Origin: Phoronis australis
Taxonomy: Eukaryota; Phoronida; Phoronidae
Reading direction: 5' to 3'
NCBI GenBank assembly: GCA_002633005.1
Contig: NMRA01000095.1
Span: 1-64,000, forward strand
DNA: 64,000 bases
Of this stretch, positions 58,975-64,000 are shown one piece after another. A model generated the notes under the pieces. It was not told the origin of the DNA, did not search any database, and saw only the letters and a list, made by a program, of their open reading frames with translations. Position 1 is the stretch's first letter. Each line of letters opens with the position of its first letter. Made by a program: the position numbers and the translations under genes.

Positions 58975-59850
58975 GTAACACAAAGTAAATGGAATGAACG
59001 AACTCTTTCAATTTCCAAAGTTATTAAACGTTAAACAAAAATCATTTTGGGGGTTTATGAAAAACCATGAATTTTGTTTTAGCTGCATTTAAAACCAGTC
59101 AATTTACATTAGTAACCGAGACTGAATTTTATGCAGCTCCCCACAAAACATATGCTCCTCATTAACAGACTACCTGCTATGAATACCATTATAAAAATAG
59201 TAGTATCATCAGCATAAAGTATGCAGTCAAATAAACTCGTGCACTTCAAAAATCGTTCATATAAATGATGAATGACAAACCCAGTATAGACCCCTGTGGG
59301 ACATCCCGCAGAATTGGAACTGTGTTAGATTTTGTGTTATTAATTTGAACATAATTAGCTCGATTAGAGAGATAGTTTCTTAAGAAACTTAAAAACAAGT
59401 GGCTGCAACCATGATATAGAAGTTTTCCGAGTAAAATAGAATGACTTGAAGAGTCAAAATCTTTGGAAAGATCAATTACATTGTAGAATGACCAGGGGTA
59501 ATTTATTATGTTCCATCCCCTTGACTATTCTATTCATGATTTCAATTAAAGCCAGTTCTGTGGGGTGCCCCCCACGAAAACCATACTGGGCAAAATGTGG
59601 CAAGCCATTAGATTGAAAATAATCATAAAGTTAATTATAAATAAGTTTTTCAAAAATCTTCGAAAAGCAAGGAAGAACAGAGCTTGTAATCATTTAAATC
59701 AACGAGTTCCCTTTTTTAAATACAGGAATAACCTTGGCAATTTTCATGTTGTCTAAAAAAACTTGGCTGGAAATGGACTGGATAAACACAACACACAATG
59801 GTTCAATCAATAGATTATTTATACATTTTATTATTTTCATAGATAGATGA
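58975..59850 (-). mobile_element. Degenerate LINE reverse transcriptase, minus strand
   Basis: Reading the minus strand, pieces of one RT appear in order: M-K-I-A-K-V-I-P-V-F-K-K-G-N (about 59750), F-S-K-I-F-E-K-L-I, Y-G-F-R-G-G-H-P-T-E-L-A-L, D-L-S-K-D-F-D (about 59465), D-V-P-Q-G-S-I-L-G (about 59300) and L-Y-A-D-D-T-T-I-F (about 59200). Many stops and frameshifts. The order and motifs fit jockey/CR1-type non-LTR elements. It is intergenic, downstream of the VWDE-like gene and in the opposite direction. Confidence 0.8.
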
Positions 59851-60831
59851 TTTTAAGCACACCATAGGCCCTCTGCCATGTTAACTGATGGATTGTGTTC
59901 TTGACAAAGTGAGTCTGCATAGGCCTAGTCACACACTCAATTTCCAAGAAAAAGTACATAAGGTAAAAGCAAGCACTTTCATTAACCTTCCCTGTCCCTT
60001 GCCCTTTAGTTACCCAATCGTGATCACACCACCGATAATACAAAGCCAAAACAACCGGTCAACTGAACTATAACCTGCTCAGTCTTTATTAATGGTCCTA
60101 CTGATCTGCCTTTGGCTATGTCTCTTTGCCTTTGAGGGGGTCCCATTCATACTATATTGCCCTCTAATGGTGAGATCCTGGGTCCTGCAATTTGAGAACC
60201 AGATTTCTCCACTGAAGAACAGGCATCAAATTTGTTGCCTCCCACTCCCACGCATGGTTTTGTATCACTTTTCTCGCAACAAGCTTCGGTCTACCAAAAC
60301 TTCACAACTTTGCTTTCATTCAACATGAGCCTACCATCGCTCATCCAGTAGTTCGTGAACAGGTTAACTAGCTAGCTGACTAGTTAGAGAGGGGCCAAGT
60401 GGGCCACGCCCCGGCCTAAAATTCTCCCACATTCCATTTGGCAGTCCGGGGGTGCAAAAATTTGACTTAAAATATCCTGGCTAATACTTTGCCCTGCCCC
60501 ACAAACTCAGAATACTGGATCTGCCCCTGTTAGTAGAATATACTAGTAGTCAGACTAGAGTATGGAGTCCCTGGTCTCGCGATAGACAATGCTTTTCTTA
60601 TGGCAACGAAAACCAACGGATATTTTTGCAATTCAAGTCCAAAGTCTGACAATTACCTGCAGGTAGAAATTCAACGCGACCATCGAGCGACAAACAGGGT
60701 CTATCCTACACAATAACATTACACTCAGTTTCAGTCACAACATTCATAGACCGGCAGACTCGACTCGATCACAACGACTTTAGGACCTCCGACGGGAGTA
60801 TCGAAATCAGTACGTAATTTTCAGACAGGTA

Positions 60832-61029
60832 ATGGTTTCATCTAATTCTAAGCGTAATAATTACGGTGTAGACTGTTCAGCACATACAGGGAGCAATATC
60901 GTCATCGAAATGTCTAAAAAACGAATAAGATACCTAGCTAAGACGAACTTCTCTTCTTCCAAGCAGTACCAAAAACAGCTGAGTATGTATCTCGAGTTGC
61001 AAAAGAGGTCCAAAAGCACATCATCATGG
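60832..61029 (+). CDS. Weak candidate first exon of a downstream gene
   Basis: ATG at 60832 opens 66 codons of polar, basic composition (N-S-K-R-N-N-Y-G-V-D-C, then K-K-R-I-R-Y-L-A-K-T, Q-K-Q-L-S-M-Y-L-E-L-Q-K-R-S-K-S) ending at a GG/GTAACA donor in phase 0. Codon content looks more protein-like than the neighbouring DNA. No homologue is recognised, no acceptor-linked second exon was found before the window ends, and no signal peptide is present. It could be chance. Confidence 0.22.
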
Positions 61030-61319
61030 GTAACATTTGCTTGTTTTCATCACGTAGATTTTAAGAAAATAAAAAATAAAACAAAAAATATCTACAGGCA
61101 CTAGATCGACACAATACTTACGAAAAGTTCTGATTAAGTATCAGAAAGTGTGTTTTAATGTTTTCATTCAGAACCACGACGTTTTTTACAACGTTTTAAA
61201 ACGGATCATATGACTTAAACGCCTTCTTTCTCGGATTGTTTGAATATAATTCCATCAAATGCGCCATTCCGAATTGATAGATATGTCACTACATGTATGG
61301 GCTTTCCATTGCATTTTTA

Positions 61320-61545
61320 ACATGAGTAGTTTCTTGGCATAGTAAAAAAACGTACCCCGCACAGTTTCAAATCGAGACAAAGGAGTTTCCAGGATCAGGT
61401 AACAAGTTATTATTGTTAAAGCGTTCCTGCAAACTCGTTGGCGCTCACAGTTCATAAACCAACTATGCAGTAAACACATTTCTCTTGTTAAGGATAACAA
61501 AAACAATGACACCGTATTCTGGCAAATAACAACAAGCATGTCTCA
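61320..61545 (+). repeat. Interspersed repeat, copy 2
   Basis: The same family as 1080-1300, roughly 70 percent alike by eye, with CATAGTAAAAAAACG, AAAGGAGTTTCCAGGATCAG and GGTAACAAGTTATTATTG. The two copies flank the VWDE-like gene in the same orientation, 60 kb apart. Confidence 0.6.
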
Positions 61546-64000
61546 TATTTTCAGGAGAAAGCGGTTTAATCTGAAACAAAAATAGTCTTGCTATCCACCA
61601 CCGAAATCGCTGATCAAAACTTTAATTGTGAAATACTAGCATGTCACAGCCAATAATACAGACTTTTTGTGAATTTTTTCAGAAATACATTGCAGTTGTA
61701 AGGAGCTTTAGCCAATATCTCTTTTATGACAGACCTCAGAGTCTTAATTTTTTCTATTTCAATCGCCCGTTTTTTCACGAAAACAAACTTAAGACTCTGA
61801 ATTCTTAAAAGAAATATTAACTAACGCTTCTTACAACAATTAAATTATTCTACTTCGAACTTGTCTTACCCAGAGCAACAACCTTTTTCAAGAAGCTTTT
61901 GAGTACTACTTTTCTTTAATTTGCAAAAATGATGTATAGTATTAATAGCTTATAGTACGTAGCAATTGCAACAGTATTGTGTAAATGTGACCTGAAGTTT
62001 TGTCCTTGACCTGCCATAGGGTACACAATTCAAATGTTACCGAACATTTGCTAACTGCAATGATTGGACACTTTAAACAAAAAATCTTAGACTACCCTAT
62101 TTTTAGTGACTTGTTTTGCGAGTTAAAAATAATCTGCGTATTAAAAGTGCTGGCAAAACAATTAAATTTTCTAGTTTGATTTCAGGGGCAGTGTTGCACC
62201 ATGCCGCAGTGATAGAGACATTAAAACACATCTGGTGGTGCCTCACCACTCTCACTGTCTTCAATCCATGGAACACGTTTCCAAACATGTGATAGCAGAC
62301 CTGTGTCCGCCTCCTTCCTTATCGGCAGTGTCAAAGTCTATTGTTCTTCATGTTTTGTATCGTTTGCTATATGGACTGCATTTTTGTGCCAACATATCCA
62401 TATTGCAGCTGTCTGGTATTTCACGAATGATTTTGTATTTGGGAGGTGATGGATGACGTCTTTTGATTCCAAGACTGGCCCTGCATGTCCAGCGACATGT
62501 TTAATACTGCACACTCCACGAGACTGTTGAATATTTTCAAAATTAAGAGTCCTATCTTGATTAGGTTTGCTCTGTGTTTTCTTTTTTATTAACCGAGGGA
62601 ATTTAAAGAAGGAGTGATGTCATACTGACTGCACGTAGAGTATGTACATATGTTGAGACGATGCCGATTTTATACAATTACCTATTATTCTTATTTTAGT
62701 GTATACTAAACAGCCTTGCTTGAAATGTAGTCGCGTATTTACGGTACTTCAACACTTTACTTTGTTGCTGTACATGAACATGTATATAAAGACACGCGTA
62801 AGATATTTTTTGAACAATGCAATAAAATTGGGAAGTTTGCTGTATTCTTGTTTGAAACTCTTTGTAGTGTGTTCACGTTTTACAAGTCAAGAATTATACA
62901 CGTACATGCCGCGACATAAAAACCACGTCTCTTGGTAGACATGTGTAGCTTTCTCATGCAGAACTGCCAATTTCGCTTCCTATTGCAATCGCAATTACCA
63001 TGTCGACTTAAAAGGTATGAATTGTGTTGTCTTCGTCAGCCGATATTCCACACTGGCTATTAAAGTAGTTCTACATAAGCCTTTCTCACAAAAGGGTTTG
63101 TAGTAATTAAAATTAAGAAGGGCAGACTGGGTTCTAAGACAAAACGCTTACTCGAGCCAATTCAGTTGTCATTACCGTTGTACACATGTATTGCCAGACT
63201 AACGCATTGTGTTGTGACGTTCTAGTCTCAAGATCAAGGTGTTTCATTGAAATTAGAATCCCGGTGTTTATCAAAGATATTCCGGAGCTGGAAAGACATC
63301 CGCATCTTGAAAACAGCTACGAGCTCAAAAACAAACTTTAAAACACGTACCCCACATCACTTTGAAACAAGAACACCGGGAATCGGATAAGAAACCCGGA
63401 CAATTGTTCAATTTTTTAAAATGATGTTAGTAGCCTCAAACATCAGTTGTTCTCTGCATTTGTTTGTGAGTTTTTTTTTTCAATAACAAAACGTAACTTA
63501 CATGTATATTATATTGAATTTGTTATTGTACAGCGCACGCTAACGCCATTTATTATTTTACAATGATTTCTGTCGGGTACAGTGTACACACCTACGAGTG
63601 AAACAGATTCTTAAGAATAAACACTTTTTTCGCAAGAGATCACTCCCATTTTCTCACATTAGTAAAACACATATTTAAAGTAGAAGCATGATTGATACTT
63701 TCATCAAAATGCGAAATGGATACATGTTGTTTGAACACAAAGAATGGTGCTTTGATATTAATTTGTTTTCTTGATATAATGTTTGACAGAAAGTGTCGGA
63801 GTGATTTTTCAGTCCCCGTGTGTCCTGTTCGATTCCACGGGATCCTGTTTTAAAAGTCGGGGTTCGTGTTTTTTTCCAGCTGGTTAGCTGTTTTTTGAAG
63901 TTGCTGTAGTCTAAATTAATTATCATTTCAGTTTAAGGCATATTTTGTATCTTTCATTAATATTTTGAAGTTGTTCTTAGCTATTCCTATAAACGTGAAC
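61546..64000. other. Intergenic, nothing recognised
   Basis: The only structure seen is a 12-bp inverted repeat, TCAGAGTCTTAA at 61736-61747 with its complement at 61789-61800. The stretch 57600-58970 is also without recognisable features. Confidence 0.45.

Overview
The window is eukaryotic, intron-rich, AT-rich genomic DNA, most likely from a marine invertebrate. A cnidarian (anthozoan) is my best guess. The guess rests on the retroelement mix (a non-LTR element with a 2A-like motif, Penelope-like elements with hammerhead motifs), the exon-intron texture and about 30 copies of the palindrome TACATGTA. Lancelet, hemichordate or mollusc cannot be excluded from sequence alone.

One gene dominates. 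It runs on the plus strand from at least 6547 to a stop at 56423, with a candidate poly(A) signal at 57566. I can place 20 coding exons whose splice sites and reading phases all agree, giving 1440 residues open at the 5' end. In order the product has a region preceding a von Willebrand D domain (exon 1), the vWD domain itself (exons 2-5), Cys-rich linker modules (exons 6-8), an EGF-like domain split by an intron (exons 8-9), two further extracellular modules (exons 9-10), eight 4-Cys repeats each encoded by its own exon (exons 11-18), a Ser/Thr-rich mucin-like stalk plus one transmembrane helix (exon 19), and a short cytoplasmic tail ending in a possible PDZ ligand (exon 20). It looks like a membrane-anchored relative of von Willebrand factor D and EGF domain-containing proteins (VWDE-like), with its own repeat expansion and mucin stalk. 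The signal peptide and first exons lie upstream of what I can recognise.

Layout: 1-1830 no gene. 1830-4760 a broken non-LTR retrotransposon with a 2A-like motif, split by a 146-bp inverted-repeat insertion. 6547-19610 exons 1-5, with introns holding an L1/Tx1-type 3' end, an intronic hammerhead ribozyme motif, a minisatellite, another LINE 3' end, one copy of a G-rich inverted repeat family and a tRNA-like SINE head. 19611-31630 a 12-kb intron with diverged tandem repeats interrupted by an internally inverted Penelope-like element, a LINE 3' end and a second G-rich repeat. 31631-37770 exons 6-10. 40450-54694 the eight repeat exons, including a 1.15-kb tandem duplication that carries two of them. 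54960-56423 stalk, membrane anchor and tail. 57600-64000 is intergenic with a dead LINE reverse transcriptase (minus strand) and one weak candidate exon.

The strongest leads are the cassette-like phase-0 repeat exons of the surface protein, the intronic hammerhead motif with an intact core on the sense strand, the Penelope-like element whose 5' part is inverted as twin priming would do, and the 2A-like LINE with its cleanly bounded inverted-repeat insertion.
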